In this document: positions 16,713 through 25,296 of the stretch, one piece after another
Position numbering within the stretch: position 1 is the stretch's first letter
How the letters are laid out: every line of letters starts with the position of its first letter
From: an uncultured bacterium
GTDB taxonomy: Bacteria; Bacillota_I; Bacilli_A; RF39; UBA660
Assembly: GCA_946560065.1 (NCBI GenBank)
Contig: CAMNUE010000011.1
Coordinates: 1-64,000 of the forward strand
Reading direction: 5' to 3'
DNA length: 64,000 nucleotides
Program-made: the position numbers and the translations under genes
The notes under the pieces: model-generated
Seen by the model: the letters and a program-made list of their open reading frames with translations, nothing else
The model's database searches: none
What the model was told of the DNA's origin: nothing

Positions 16713-17454
16713 GAAAAAAATAATGACTGATATTGAAACACTTATAACTATGTATAATGCAAATAAATTAGGAGGAGAAATAATGCCAGAAGATGCAAAT
16801 CCTCACTTAGAATTAAGCAGTAAAGAAAATTATCTATATTACACACTTCCTATGGCTTTAAACTATCAAAGAAATTCTTATACTTTATGGGAAGCAGCAT
16901 TAAAAACATATAACGATCCAGAAACAAAATTCGTCTTCAATCCTAAAGAGTGTTTAGAACATGAATTTATTGAAGTTCAAAGAGCCCTTACTAAATACAA
17001 AGTAGCTCTTCAAAAAGATAAACAAACACAAATTTGGTTAAACCTATGCCAAACCTTTGTTGATTTCTACGATGGTGATATTAGAAAATTATTTATCAAT
17101 TTGGATGATGATGTTAATAAAATTAGAGATTTTATTCAAAAAGAAAATAGAAAGAAATTCCCATATTTAGCAGGAACAAAAATATGTAATTACTGGCTTT
17201 ACGTTATTTATCAATATACAGATAAAAGGTATAAAAATATCGAAGATTTAACAGTAGCTCCTGATACTCATGTTTGTAAGGCTACTTATAAATTAGGTTT
17301 AATCACTGAAGAGGAATTTAATTCATCGAATGTTCAACTAATCACAATCGAAAGATGGCAAGAACTATTTAAAGGAACTAAATACTGCCCAATTGATATA
17401 CACACTCCTCTATGGTTATGGAGCAGAAATGGTTTTAAAGAGCTAGAAAGATAG
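16705..17454 (+). CDS. Hypothetical protein, possible DNA-glycosylase relative
   Basis: A 249-residue soluble, helical protein overlapping the UDG-like gene by 8 bases. The family is not recognised with certainty. VAPDTHVCKATYKLGLITEE and CPIDIHTPLWLWSRNGF near the C-terminus resemble the end of HhH base-excision glycosylases (the D-T-H-V segment). The coupling to a UDG-like gene fits a repair role. The match is short and inferred from memory of the family, so treat the assignment as tentative. Confidence 0.55.
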   Translation: MNKKKIMTDIETLITMYNANKLGGEIMPEDANPHLELSSKENYLYYTLPMALNYQRNSYTLWEAALKTYNDPETKFVFNPKECLEHEFIEVQRALTKYKVALQKDKQTQIWLNLCQTFVDFYDGDIRKLFINLDDDVNKIRDFIQKENRKKFPYLAGTKICNYWLYVIYQYTDKRYKNIEDLTVAPDTHVCKATYKLGLITEEEFNSSNVQLITIERWQELFKGTKYCPIDIHTPLWLWSRNGFKELER

Positions 17455-17455
17455 A

Positions 17456-18097
17456 GATATTGTGCGATTAGCTTAAATAAATAAGGAAAATCTGTCTGAT
17501 GATGATATCCAAAATATTGTTTACCAAGGAATTGAAAATAGCGATAAAAATCCCACCTATGGCCTAGGTTTTGGAAACAGTTTGTTAATAGAGGAAAGAG
17601 TAAAAACTGCAGTTGAAGCCTATCAAAAAGGTAAAATTAAAAAATAGGCTTTACAGGTGGAGTTAGGAATCAAACAAAAGAAACTACTTCAGAAGCATTA
17701 CAAATGAAAAAAACTCACTATTAATAAAGGTGTGAAGCGAGAAAATATTATTGTTGAAGAGGATTCAAATAATACATTTGAAAATATTTCTAACTCACTA
17801 AAACTACTTCCAAAACTTTTAGACAGTTTAACAATTATTACTAGTGAGTTTCATCTGAAAAGATATTTAGGAGTTATCAAAAAAGACTATCAAAATTTAG
17901 GTATTATTACAATTTCATCAAAAGATGTTTTTTCAGACAACAATAATTGGTATCTCTCTGATTTAACTTGGAACTCAGGACGCAGTTTAGTAACCTTTGA
18001 AGCAAATACCATGATTAAATATGCCAAAGAAGAAAAAATCTCTGATTTTGATATTCCCAATTGTGACAAAGATTATCCAGTAAAAACAAAGTATTAA
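17456..18097 (+). pseudogene. YdcF-like (DUF218) pseudogene, several lesions
   Basis: Three frames together give a DUF218/YdcF protein. The first holds NLSDDDIQNIVYQGIE and GLGFGNSLLIEERVKTAVEA, ending KGKIKK-stop at 17645. The second holds IGFTGGVRNQTKETTSEALQ. The third, open to 18097, holds GVKRENIIVEEDSNNTFENI, TIITSEFHLKRYLG and NSGRSLVTFEANTMIKYA. At least one early stop (LA-TAA-INKE) and two frameshifts in A-rich runs disrupt it. YdcF-type proteins bind nucleotides or envelope precursors; this copy is dead unless the sequence is wrong. Confidence 0.75.
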
Positions 18098-18106
18098 AAC
18101 TTTATC

Positions 18107-18137
18107 AAAAAGAGCAGAAATATGTTCTTTTAATTTT
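18107..18137 (+). terminator. Intrinsic terminator
   Basis: Stem 18108-18116 with 18123-18131 (one G-U), loop GAAATA, followed by AATTTT. Confidence 0.55.
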
Positions 18138-18141
18138 ATCC

Positions 18142-18170
18142 TTTACAAGAACAAATGTTCGTATTATAAT
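18142..18170 (+). promoter_or_regulatory. Promoter of the radical-SAM repair operon
   Basis: TTTACA at 18142-18147, 17-base spacer, TATAAT at 18165-18170, starting the message about 10 bases before the ribosome site of the radical-SAM gene. Confidence 0.75.
18148..18161 (+). promoter_or_regulatory. LexA (SOS) box within the promoter
   Basis: AGAACAAATGTTCG sits entirely between the -35 and -10 boxes. It matches the Gram-positive LexA/DinR operator CGAAC-N4-GTTCG at every defined position but the first. LexA bound here would block RNA polymerase, so the operon should be induced by DNA damage. Confidence 0.75.
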
Positions 18171-18186
18171 GTAATTGGTGATTGCA

Positions 18187-19395
18187 ATGGATTTAAAAGA
18201 AAAACTAAGTATTTTAGCTGATAGTGCTAAATATGATGCTTCGTGTTCTTCGAGTGGAAGTAGCAGAAGAAAAGGAAATTTAGGTAATACTGCTATAGCA
18301 GGGATTTGTCATTCATTTGCTGCTGATGGAAGATGTATCTCACTTTTAAAAATTTTACTTACTAATTGTTGTATTTATGATTGCAAATATTGTCCAAATA
18401 GAAAGAGTAATAATATCAAAAGAGCAGTCTTTACCAAAGAAGAAATATGTACAATAACTATTAACTTTTATCGTAGAAACTATATTGAAGGATTATTTCT
18501 ATCATCTGGTATTATTAAGGATCCTGACTATACTATGAATTTAATGATTGAGACAATTAGTCTATTGCGTAATAGATTTCATTTTGGCGGTTATATTCAT
18601 GCTAAAGCAATACCTGGAGCGAGTGAATATCTTTTGAAAAAATTGGGTAGTCTAGTGGATAGATTAAGTGCTAATGTTGAACTTCCAACAGAATCAGGTT
18701 TGAAATTACTTGCACCAAATAAAGATGGGAGTAAAGTAGATAAGATCATGTCTTATGTCAATAGAAATAAAAGTAAGAAGTTTGTACCAGCAGGACAGAG
18801 TACTCAGATGATTATAGGAGCAACAAAGGAAACAGACCTTGATATAATGAACAAAAGCTCCAGTATGTACCAAACACATAACTTGAGAAGAGTTTTTTAT
18901 TCAGCGTATATTCCAGTAAATCAAGATAAGATGTTACCATCTCTAAAGACTCCACCATTGGTAAGAGAAAATCGCCTCTATCAAGCCGATTGGCTTCTAA
19001 GATATTACAACTTCAAAGTTGAAGACATTCTCGATAAAGAAAACCCTAATTTCAATCTCTTATTAGATCCTAAAGCCAACTGGGCTTTAAAGCACTTAGA
19101 AGAGTTTCCAAAAGAGATAAATACTTGCTCTTACAATGATTTATTAAAAATTCCTGGAATAGGAGTAGCATCAGCCAAAAGAATAATTGCCTCTAGATGC
19201 TACTTTAAAATAGATTTCAAAGACCTAAAAAAGATGGGAATTGTTTTAAAAAGAGCAAAGTATTTTATCACCTGCAACAACAAGTACTTTTCTGATTTCA
19301 GTTTCTTTAAAAAAAATATTATCGAGAAAAATTTAGTACTAGAAGATAAAATACCAATAACCACAAAAGTAGAGCAACTATCTCTTTTTCAATGA
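18187..19395 (+). CDS. Putative DNA modification/repair radical-SAM protein (TIGR03916-like)
   Basis: A 402-residue radical-SAM enzyme of the SplB-related putative DNA modification/repair family. The cluster motif is C62-IYD-C66-KY-C69. The N-terminal YDASCSSSGSSRR and GICHSFAADGRCISLLKILL are family signatures. The C-terminal LLKIPGIGVASAKRIIA (about residue 320-336) is a helix-hairpin-helix that would contact DNA. The start is ATG 18187, with GGTGA 5 bases upstream, not the TTG at 18175. The stop overlaps the next start (ATGA), the usual pairing with DUF4130. The LexA box supports a DNA-damage role. The exact lesion is unknown. Confidence 0.9.
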   Translation: MDLKEKLSILADSAKYDASCSSSGSSRRKGNLGNTAIAGICHSFAADGRCISLLKILLTNCCIYDCKYCPNRKSNNIKRAVFTKEEICTITINFYRRNYIEGLFLSSGIIKDPDYTMNLMIETISLLRNRFHFGGYIHAKAIPGASEYLLKKLGSLVDRLSANVELPTESGLKLLAPNKDGSKVDKIMSYVNRNKSKKFVPAGQSTQMIIGATKETDLDIMNKSSSMYQTHNLRRVFYSAYIPVNQDKMLPSLKTPPLVRENRLYQADWLLRYYNFKVEDILDKENPNFNLLLDPKANWALKHLEEFPKEINTCSYNDLLKIPGIGVASAKRIIASRCYFKIDFKDLKKMGIVLKRAKYFITCNNKYFSDFSFFKKNIIEKNLVLEDKIPITTKVEQLSLFQ

Positions 19396-20159
19396 AGAAA
19401 AGTAACTACATTTATCTCTACAACAAAGATTTCATTTCTCTTTTAAACTTAATAAAATATCTTTTAACTGACAAAATCTTACCAAACAATATTAAAGATA
19501 TTTCATATCAGCCTAATCTTTTTGAAGAGACACTAAATCTAGAAATTAAGCAAGATGATAAAGTTGTTCAAGAAATTATTTCAGCAACTAGTCTTAATAT
19601 TTTTAACACTATCTATAATATCTTTCTTTCAAATGAAAAAAATAAAGAAATATTAATTTTCTATTTTCTAATACACAGTTTGAAACATAAAAATAAAATT
19701 TTTTATATGCGTAACATTAGAAGTGTCCAAGAAGCCTTAAGAGTTTCTAAATATGTAGGACATGAAACTCATAAAATGAAAGGTTTTCTTCGATTTAGGG
19801 AACTAAAAGGGAAAGTATTGTACGCTGAAATGGCTCCAGAGAACAATATTTTATTCTTTGTTTCAAAACATTTTAAAAATCGCTTAAGAAATGAACTTTG
19901 GATAATTGAAGATACGAAAAGAGGTTTAATAAGCATCTACAACAAGAAAAAATTTACAATTGTTTCTTCTAAAGATTTTGTACTATTGGAAAAAGAACTT
20001 AGTGAAACAGAAGAAAATATCGAAGAATTGTGGAATGATTTTTATAAAACTATTGCTATCAAAGAAAGAACTAATAGTCGATGTCGTATGAACTTTATGC
20101 CAAAAAAATATTGGAAATATATAATAGAAATGAGGGATGAAATTGAAAAAAGTAATTAG
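19392..20159 (+). CDS. DUF4130 / TIGR03915-like DNA metabolism partner protein
   Basis: A 255-residue protein of the DUF4130 family, found next to the radical-SAM repair enzyme in many bacteria. Recognisable are VSKYVGHETHKMKGFLRFRE, LYAEMAPENNILFFVSKHF, WIIEDTKRGLISIYN and the C-terminal CRMNFMPKKYWKYIIEM. In some bacteria the domain is fused to a UDG-like domain, consistent with base repair. Translation is coupled to the upstream gene by a 4-base overlap and it overlaps the chaperonin gene downstream. Confidence 0.9.
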   Translation: MKKSNYIYLYNKDFISLLNLIKYLLTDKILPNNIKDISYQPNLFEETLNLEIKQDDKVVQEIISATSLNIFNTIYNIFLSNEKNKEILIFYFLIHSLKHKNKIFYMRNIRSVQEALRVSKYVGHETHKMKGFLRFRELKGKVLYAEMAPENNILFFVSKHFKNRLRNELWIIEDTKRGLISIYNKKKFTIVSSKDFVLLEKELSETEENIEELWNDFYKTIAIKERTNSRCRMNFMPKKYWKYIIEMRDEIEKSN

Positions 20160-21696
20160 TGGTCAGGAACTACAGGAAAAAATGAAAGATGCAGTAAATT
20201 TACTGTGTGATACTGTAAAAACAACATTAGGTCCAAAAGGAAATAATATCATTATTGATCATTCTGCATTTTCCCCATTCATAACTAATGATGGAGTAAC
20301 AATTGCTGAAAATATTGAAAGTGATGACCCAATAATAAATACCATACTAGAATTAGCAAAAGAAGCAGCAATTAATACCAATAATTTGGTAGGAGATGGA
20401 ACAACCACAACTTTAGTATTACTCCAGCAAATATACAATATTGGTAAGGAAGAAATAGAAAGTGGTAAAAGCCCTATAATAATAAAAAAAGAATTAGAAC
20501 AAGATTCAGAGATTATAATTTCAAAAATAAAAAATATTAGCAAAATACCATCAAGAAAAGATTTAGTAAATATTGCAACAACATCCGCAAACTCTGAAGA
20601 AATAGGAAAACTAGTGAGTGAAGCTTTTTTTAAAGTCAAATCAAAGGGTGCTATTAGAATTACAGAAAACAATAAAGCAGAAACAGAAATTATTTATAAA
20701 AAAGGTTATTATATTGAAACAATATTATCATCACCATATTTTTTGTTAAATAACTCAACGATAGAGCTAGATAACTCTAAAGTTTTATTATTTAATTCAT
20801 ACTTAGAAAGCATTGAAGAACTATCAATTTTTATAAACTACACTCTAAGAGAAAATAAACCATTAATAGTTTTAGCAGAGGATTATAGTGAATCACTTAT
20901 CAACAATATTTTAGCAATTAATAGTAATCAAAAAACTAAAATATATCTTCTTAAAATCCCAGAATATGGAATAAATAAAATAGAACTTTTACAAGATATA
21001 GAATTAATCACTGCAGGCAAGATAATTACAAATTCAAATGATTTAACATTAGATGTTCTAGGAGAGTCGGACAACATTAAAATTTCAGAAAAAGAAACAC
21101 GAATCTGTTTTACACCCTCGCATAAGATAGATGAAAAAATAAGTCAACTAAAACGGATAATTAACCAAGAGAACATGCTATTGTCGGAAAGTTTTGTAAG
21201 AAAAAGAATTTCAATGTTTGAAAATGGACTTGTTGACATTCTAGTAGGAGCACAAACAGCTACAGAACGGCGTGAAAAGAAAATGCGTTTCGATGATAGC
21301 CTCTGTGCCCTAACTACCTCATCAAAAGGAGTTGTTGTTGGAAGTGGAGTAGTGTTCTATAAAATACTAGATATCCTAGAGTCATCAAAACTATCATCTA
21401 ATATTCTTCAAGAAGCAATAAAAAAGCCATTTAAGCAAATTATGGATAATTCTGGTTTAGACAGCCAAAACATACTTGCAGAAATAAAAAATAAAGATTA
21501 TAAAGAAGTTTACAACGTGATAACTAGCACCTATGAAAATTGGAGTCAAACATCAATAATTGATCCAACAGAAGTAATCATTTCTTCATTAAAAAATGCA
21601 ACATCCATTGCTAGTATGCTTTTAACAACAACATCTTTGATAATCAATGAGTATCAAAATAATTCCCACAAAATAAATGATTTTACTGATTTATAA
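20143..21696 (+). CDS. Divergent GroEL-like (HSP60) chaperonin
   Basis: A 517-residue group I chaperonin homolog. Equatorial motifs are kept: KTTLGPKGNNIII, ITNDGVTIAENIE, NLVGDGTTTTLVLL (the GDGTTT ATP site with its Asp), and FDDSLCAL, which holds the Asp for ATP hydrolysis. The apical region (about 185-370) is highly divergent, the GGGVAL segment is VGSGVVF, and the Gly-Gly-Met tail is absent. No groES is adjacent. I prefer the TTG at 20143, which is 7 bases after GAGGG; the ATG at 20137 is the alternative. The gene overlaps DUF4130, so it belongs to the SOS-controlled operon. Confidence 0.85.
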   Translation: MKKVISGQELQEKMKDAVNLLCDTVKTTLGPKGNNIIIDHSAFSPFITNDGVTIAENIESDDPIINTILELAKEAAINTNNLVGDGTTTTLVLLQQIYNIGKEEIESGKSPIIIKKELEQDSEIIISKIKNISKIPSRKDLVNIATTSANSEEIGKLVSEAFFKVKSKGAIRITENNKAETEIIYKKGYYIETILSSPYFLLNNSTIELDNSKVLLFNSYLESIEELSIFINYTLRENKPLIVLAEDYSESLINNILAINSNQKTKIYLLKIPEYGINKIELLQDIELITAGKIITNSNDLTLDVLGESDNIKISEKETRICFTPSHKIDEKISQLKRIINQENMLLSESFVRKRISMFENGLVDILVGAQTATERREKKMRFDDSLCALTTSSKGVVVGSGVVFYKILDILESSKLSSNILQEAIKKPFKQIMDNSGLDSQNILAEIKNKDYKEVYNVITSTYENWSQTSIIDPTEVIISSLKNATSIASMLLTTTSLIINEYQNNSHKINDFTDL

Positions 21697-21703
21697 TAAG
21701 TAA

Positions 21704-21732
21704 TTACAATAATTTAATTTTAGTGCTATACT
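21704..21732 (+). promoter_or_regulatory. Promoter of the fabG-like gene
   Basis: TTACAA at 21704-21709, 17-base spacer, extended -10 TGC-TATACT at 21727-21732. Confidence 0.65.
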
Positions 21733-21787
21733 ATATTAGGAGCAAAGTATTTTGTTCTTCTAAATATCTACTAAAAGGAGGAGAAAT

Positions 21788-22525
21788 ATGCTAGAAGGTA
21801 AAGTTGCCATAATAACAGGCGGAACAAGAGGGATTGGTTTAGAAACGGTAAGGGTTTTCAAAGAAAATAAAGCCGAAGTAATTCTTTTTGGTTCAAAAGA
21901 AGAAACAGTTACTAAAGCTATTGACAACTTAAAAGAAGAAGGGATAGAAGCTACAGGATATTATCCTAACTTGAATAATTATAGTGAGATTGAAAATACT
22001 ATTAAAGAAATAGTTGATAAATTCGGGCATATTGATATTTTAGTGAATAATGCTGGAATATCAGCTAAAGAAAGCATTGAAAATACAACTAGTGAAGACT
22101 TCTCGAAAATTATGGATTTGAATGTCAAGGCGGTATTTAATATGACCAAAGCAGTGGTGCCATACATGAAAGAAAACAAAGGTGGAGTAATATTAAATAC
22201 TAGCTCAATGGTAAGTATTTATGGACAACCAGCAGGAGTAGGATATCCAGCTAGTAAATTTGCAGTAAATGGAATAACAAAATCTTTATCACGTGAATTA
22301 GCGTCATTTAACATTAGAGTAAATGCTGTAGCTCCAGGAATAACAAAAACAGATATGGTTACAGCACTTCCAGAAGAAATGATTGAACCACTTATCAAAA
22401 CAATTCCATTAGGAAGAATAGGCGAGCCGCGAGATATTGCTAATGCATTTTTATTCTTAGCAAGTGATTTAGCAAGTTATATAACAGGAAATGTATTATC
22501 GGTTGATGGGGCTGCGAGAAGCTAG
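21788..22525 (+). CDS. fabG: FabG-type short-chain dehydrogenase
   Basis: A 245-residue NAD(P)-dependent short-chain dehydrogenase. The nucleotide loop TGGTRGIG is at residues 10-17, NNAG in VNNAGIS near 88-92, catalytic Ser in NTSSM (139/140) and YPASK (Tyr153, Lys157). PGITKTDM and the C-terminal GNVLSVDGA are typical of 3-oxoacyl-ACP reductases. No fatty-acid genes are adjacent, so a different keto substrate is possible. AAAGGAGG precedes the ATG. The DUF362 gene begins 21 bases later. Confidence 0.85.
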   Translation: MLEGKVAIITGGTRGIGLETVRVFKENKAEVILFGSKEETVTKAIDNLKEEGIEATGYYPNLNNYSEIENTIKEIVDKFGHIDILVNNAGISAKESIENTTSEDFSKIMDLNVKAVFNMTKAVVPYMKENKGGVILNTSSMVSIYGQPAGVGYPASKFAVNGITKSLSRELASFNIRVNAVAPGITKTDMVTALPEEMIEPLIKTIPLGRIGEPRDIANAFLFLASDLASYITGNVLSVDGAARS

Positions 22526-22546
22526 AAAATAGAAAAGGAGATTTTT

Positions 22547-23425
22547 ATGGAAAAAGCAAAAGTTTATTTTATAAAGGATATTACCCCAGAAAATTTAGTA
22601 AAGATTTATGAAGCATTAGGAAAGGAATTACCAGGAAAAGTTGCTGTTAAGCTTCACTCTGGAGAAGAAGGAAATCAGAATTATTTAAAACCAGAATTCG
22701 TAAAGCCAATCATTGAAAAGGTAAATGGTACAGTAGTAGAATGTAATACAGCTTATGAAGGAGCAAGAAATACAACAGAAAAACATACTGCACTTATGGA
22801 AAAACATGGTTGGAGTAAATATTTTGATGTTGATATTTTAGATAGTGAAGGTCCTGATAAAGTTCTAGAAATAGAAAATGGAATAAGATTATCAAAAAAC
22901 TACGTTGGAAAAAATATTGATAACTATGACTCTATGTTAGTATTATCACATTTCAAAGGACACCCAATGGGTGGTTACGGAGGTGCACTAAAACAATTAT
23001 CAATAGGAGTTGCTTCTGGTCAAGGTAAAAATTACATCCATTGTGTTGGAAAATTTGGGAATTTTGATGATATGTTCAAAGTTGATCAACAACAATTCTT
23101 AGAATCAATGGCTGATGCAGCTAAAAGTGTTGTAGAGCATTTTGCTGGAAATATTGTCTATATTAATGTTATGTGTAACATGTCAGTAGACTGTGATTGC
23201 TGCGCAGTAGCAGAAGACCCATGTATGTCAGATATTGGTATTCTAGCATCAACTGATCCGATTGCAATCGACCAGGCCTGCATTGACTTAGTATATAATT
23301 CTAATGATAAGGGAAGAGACCATTTAGTAGAAAGAATCGAATCTAGAAACGGTGTTCATACAATTGAAGTAGCAGCAAGCTTAGGATATGGAACAAGAGA
23401 ATATGAACTAATTAATATTGCCTAA
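22547..23425 (+). CDS. DUF362-family protein
   Basis: A 292-residue DUF362 protein. VAVKLHSGEEGNQNYLKPEF, ECNTAYEGARNTTEKH, MLVLSHFKGHPMGGYGGALK and LSIGVASGQGK are the characteristic segments. Cys-rich CNMSVDCDCCAVAEDPCMSD (about residues 208-227) probably binds a metal or an Fe-S cluster. The usual C-terminal 4Fe-4S ferredoxin domain is absent. DUF362 proteins are redox-associated but have no firm activity. The gene forms a two-gene operon with the short-chain dehydrogenase, which suggests linked redox roles. Confidence 0.85.
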   Translation: MEKAKVYFIKDITPENLVKIYEALGKELPGKVAVKLHSGEEGNQNYLKPEFVKPIIEKVNGTVVECNTAYEGARNTTEKHTALMEKHGWSKYFDVDILDSEGPDKVLEIENGIRLSKNYVGKNIDNYDSMLVLSHFKGHPMGGYGGALKQLSIGVASGQGKNYIHCVGKFGNFDDMFKVDQQQFLESMADAAKSVVEHFAGNIVYINVMCNMSVDCDCCAVAEDPCMSDIGILASTDPIAIDQACIDLVYNSNDKGRDHLVERIESRNGVHTIEVAASLGYGTREYELINIA

Positions 23426-23430
23426 TTACC

Positions 23431-23457
23431 AAAGGTTATCATTGATAGCCTTTTTTT
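23431..23457 (+). terminator. Intrinsic terminator
   Basis: AAAGGTTATC (23431-23440) pairs with GATAGCCTTT (23444-23453), loop ATT, followed by T4. Confidence 0.85.
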
Positions 23458-23562
23458 AATTCAGTAATAAAACTTGAAAAAAAACAACTCTAGATTTATA
23501 ATAGCCACTAATTTCAAGAGCTACTAGACAAAACAAAAAAAGAAGAAAATAAGGTGAAATAT

Positions 23563-24246
23563 ATGGGGAAGATTATTTTTAATTCAAATGAAGAATTTCT
23601 AAACTATCTAAATAGAAATAAAATAGAAGAACTCGGAAGAGGTTCAGAAGGTGTTTGTTTCGCATCAACTGATGGAAATGCTATTAAAGTATTTGGTGAC
23701 GAAGATACATTATATGAACCATTTGATTTTTTAATAGAAAGAGATGTCTCATCAATAATTTTAGACACCGATATCAACATAAAAAATTTCTTATTCCCAA
23801 CTGACCTTTTTATAGTAAATAATATAGTTAGAGCCTACAAAACTCGTAAAGTTAAGAAAAATGTTTTTTCGGAAGAAGACTTTCTAGCAACAATAGACTA
23901 CCAAAGATTAATTAAAGCTTACTACGAATTTCTCGGTAAAGTTATTGAAATATCAAAAAAAGATATTCTTTTGTTTGACTTACCCTATAATCTTCTTTTT
24001 GATGGAAATAAACTATACGCAGTAGATACGCTCGATTATGTCAGAAGAAACAATCCGATAAAAAGAAATATAACTTTATTTCATACTGCAATAGAATCTG
24101 CTATAAACCAGGATTTAAAGTTACATGACATAGAAGAAGTGTCATTAACTAAAAATATCTCAATTGAAGAATTTTTTACTACAGTAAATATCAGAGTAGA
24201 AACTAGTAGTGATTATCAATATACAAAGAAATATCCGTATAGCTAA
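23563..24246 (+). CDS. Protein-kinase-like fold protein, degenerate
   Basis: A 227-residue protein with a minimal kinase-like layout: ELGRGSEGVCFA (glycine-rich loop), NAIKVFG (the VAIK-type Lys), LFDLPYNLLFDG in the position of the catalytic loop (Asp and Asn kept) and AVDTLDY in the place of the DFG Asp. It is short for a kinase and lacks the C-lobe signatures, so it could be a small-substrate kinase or a pseudokinase. AAGGTG lies 6 bases before the ATG at 23563. The in-frame GTG at 23554 is inside that site. Ends in a terminator that overlaps its stop codon. Confidence 0.65.
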   Translation: MGKIIFNSNEEFLNYLNRNKIEELGRGSEGVCFASTDGNAIKVFGDEDTLYEPFDFLIERDVSSIILDTDINIKNFLFPTDLFIVNNIVRAYKTRKVKKNVFSEEDFLATIDYQRLIKAYYEFLGKVIEISKKDILLFDLPYNLLFDGNKLYAVDTLDYVRRNNPIKRNITLFHTAIESAINQDLKLHDIEEVSLTKNISIEEFFTTVNIRVETSSDYQYTKKYPYS

Positions 24247-24262
24247 AATAGCTATACTTTTT
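24237..24262 (+). terminator. Intrinsic terminator overlapping a stop codon
   Basis: GTATAGCTA (24237-24245) with TAGCTATAC (24249-24257), loop AAA, followed by TTTTT. Confidence 0.85.
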
Positions 24263-24347
24263 ATTTTCCTAATAGTTTGATATAATTGTAGTTGGAATAA
24301 ACAAAGTATACTTATACACAAACCTTAATTGAAAGGGATGAAATAAT

Positions 24348-25250
24348 ATGGATAGTAATATGATTATTGAAAAAGAAAAAGAATTTATTGATAATGTCAG
24401 TAATCAACACAATTATGATAGTAACATCAGACATTTACTATATATCATAATACCAGCTTTCATAATAAAATATGGAATCCAGAAGGAAAAACTAATTTTA
24501 AATACTTTTAAAAACATTAAAATAATCAGTAGTAACAAAGAAAATAAAATAGTCAAAGCATATTATTCTAGTACGCTTAAATATCAAAATAATGAATATG
24601 TTATAAAAAGATATATGGTAATCCAAAACTATAACAAAATAAGTTTAGTAGATTTATTAGATAATTTAGTTCACGAATTTAATCATGCAATTAATTCTTA
24701 TAATAACGAAATGCGAGTTACTAATAAATATATTTACCTAAGAACAGGTCTTACATACCGTATCTATAAAAAAGAAGATTTATCGTTTGTTAAAAAAGAC
24801 CCTTCCTATCTTTTGGAAGAAATAATTAATACTAAACAAACAGAAGATATAATAAACGTAATTAAGAACTTCAATTCTCCCGATTCAGCAATTTCTAATA
24901 CAATTTATGCTATAAACAGTGAAACATATCATAAATACAATTCTAATTCATACTATTTAGAAGGTTATATCTGTAAGAAGATTCTTAACAATAAGACTTT
25001 CATCAAAACATTAGAAAATCTTCGCTTAGTTGGAGAAATATATGACATCAGTACTTGGTTTGATAATATTACAGGAGAGGAAAATAGCTATAAAGAATTA
25101 ATTAAACTCCTAAATGAAGTTTCAAATTTAGAATTTGAATATTCAAAAAAGAAATACTTTAAATCAATAACACTTGGTAAAATAAAAGATACTTCAACCA
25201 AAATAATACGTATAGTTGAAAAATTTAATAATAACGTCAATTATCGTTAA
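24348..25250 (+). CDS. Putative zinc metallopeptidase-like protein (HExxH)
   Basis: A 300-residue protein, no signal peptide. LVDLLDNLVHEFNHAINSYN holds HEFNH at residues 109-113, an HExxH zinc motif in a helix, and a later LLEEIINTKQTEDI could give the third ligand. The family is not recognised. It may act inside the cell or recognise a specific substrate. The stop is 46 bases before the murL start, with a plausible murL ribosome site in between, so cotranscription with murL-murD2 is likely but does not prove a shared role. A TATAAT with TG extension lies at 24281. Confidence 0.65.
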   Translation: MDSNMIIEKEKEFIDNVSNQHNYDSNIRHLLYIIIPAFIIKYGIQKEKLILNTFKNIKIISSNKENKIVKAYYSSTLKYQNNEYVIKRYMVIQNYNKISLVDLLDNLVHEFNHAINSYNNEMRVTNKYIYLRTGLTYRIYKKEDLSFVKKDPSYLLEEIINTKQTEDIINVIKNFNSPDSAISNTIYAINSETYHKYNSNSYYLEGYICKKILNNKTFIKTLENLRLVGEIYDISTWFDNITGEENSYKELIKLLNEVSNLEFEYSKKKYFKSITLGKIKDTSTKIIRIVEKFNNNVNYR

Positions 25251-25296
25251 AAAGTTAATTAAAAACATCAAGAACCTGAAAGGAATGAAAAAAATA

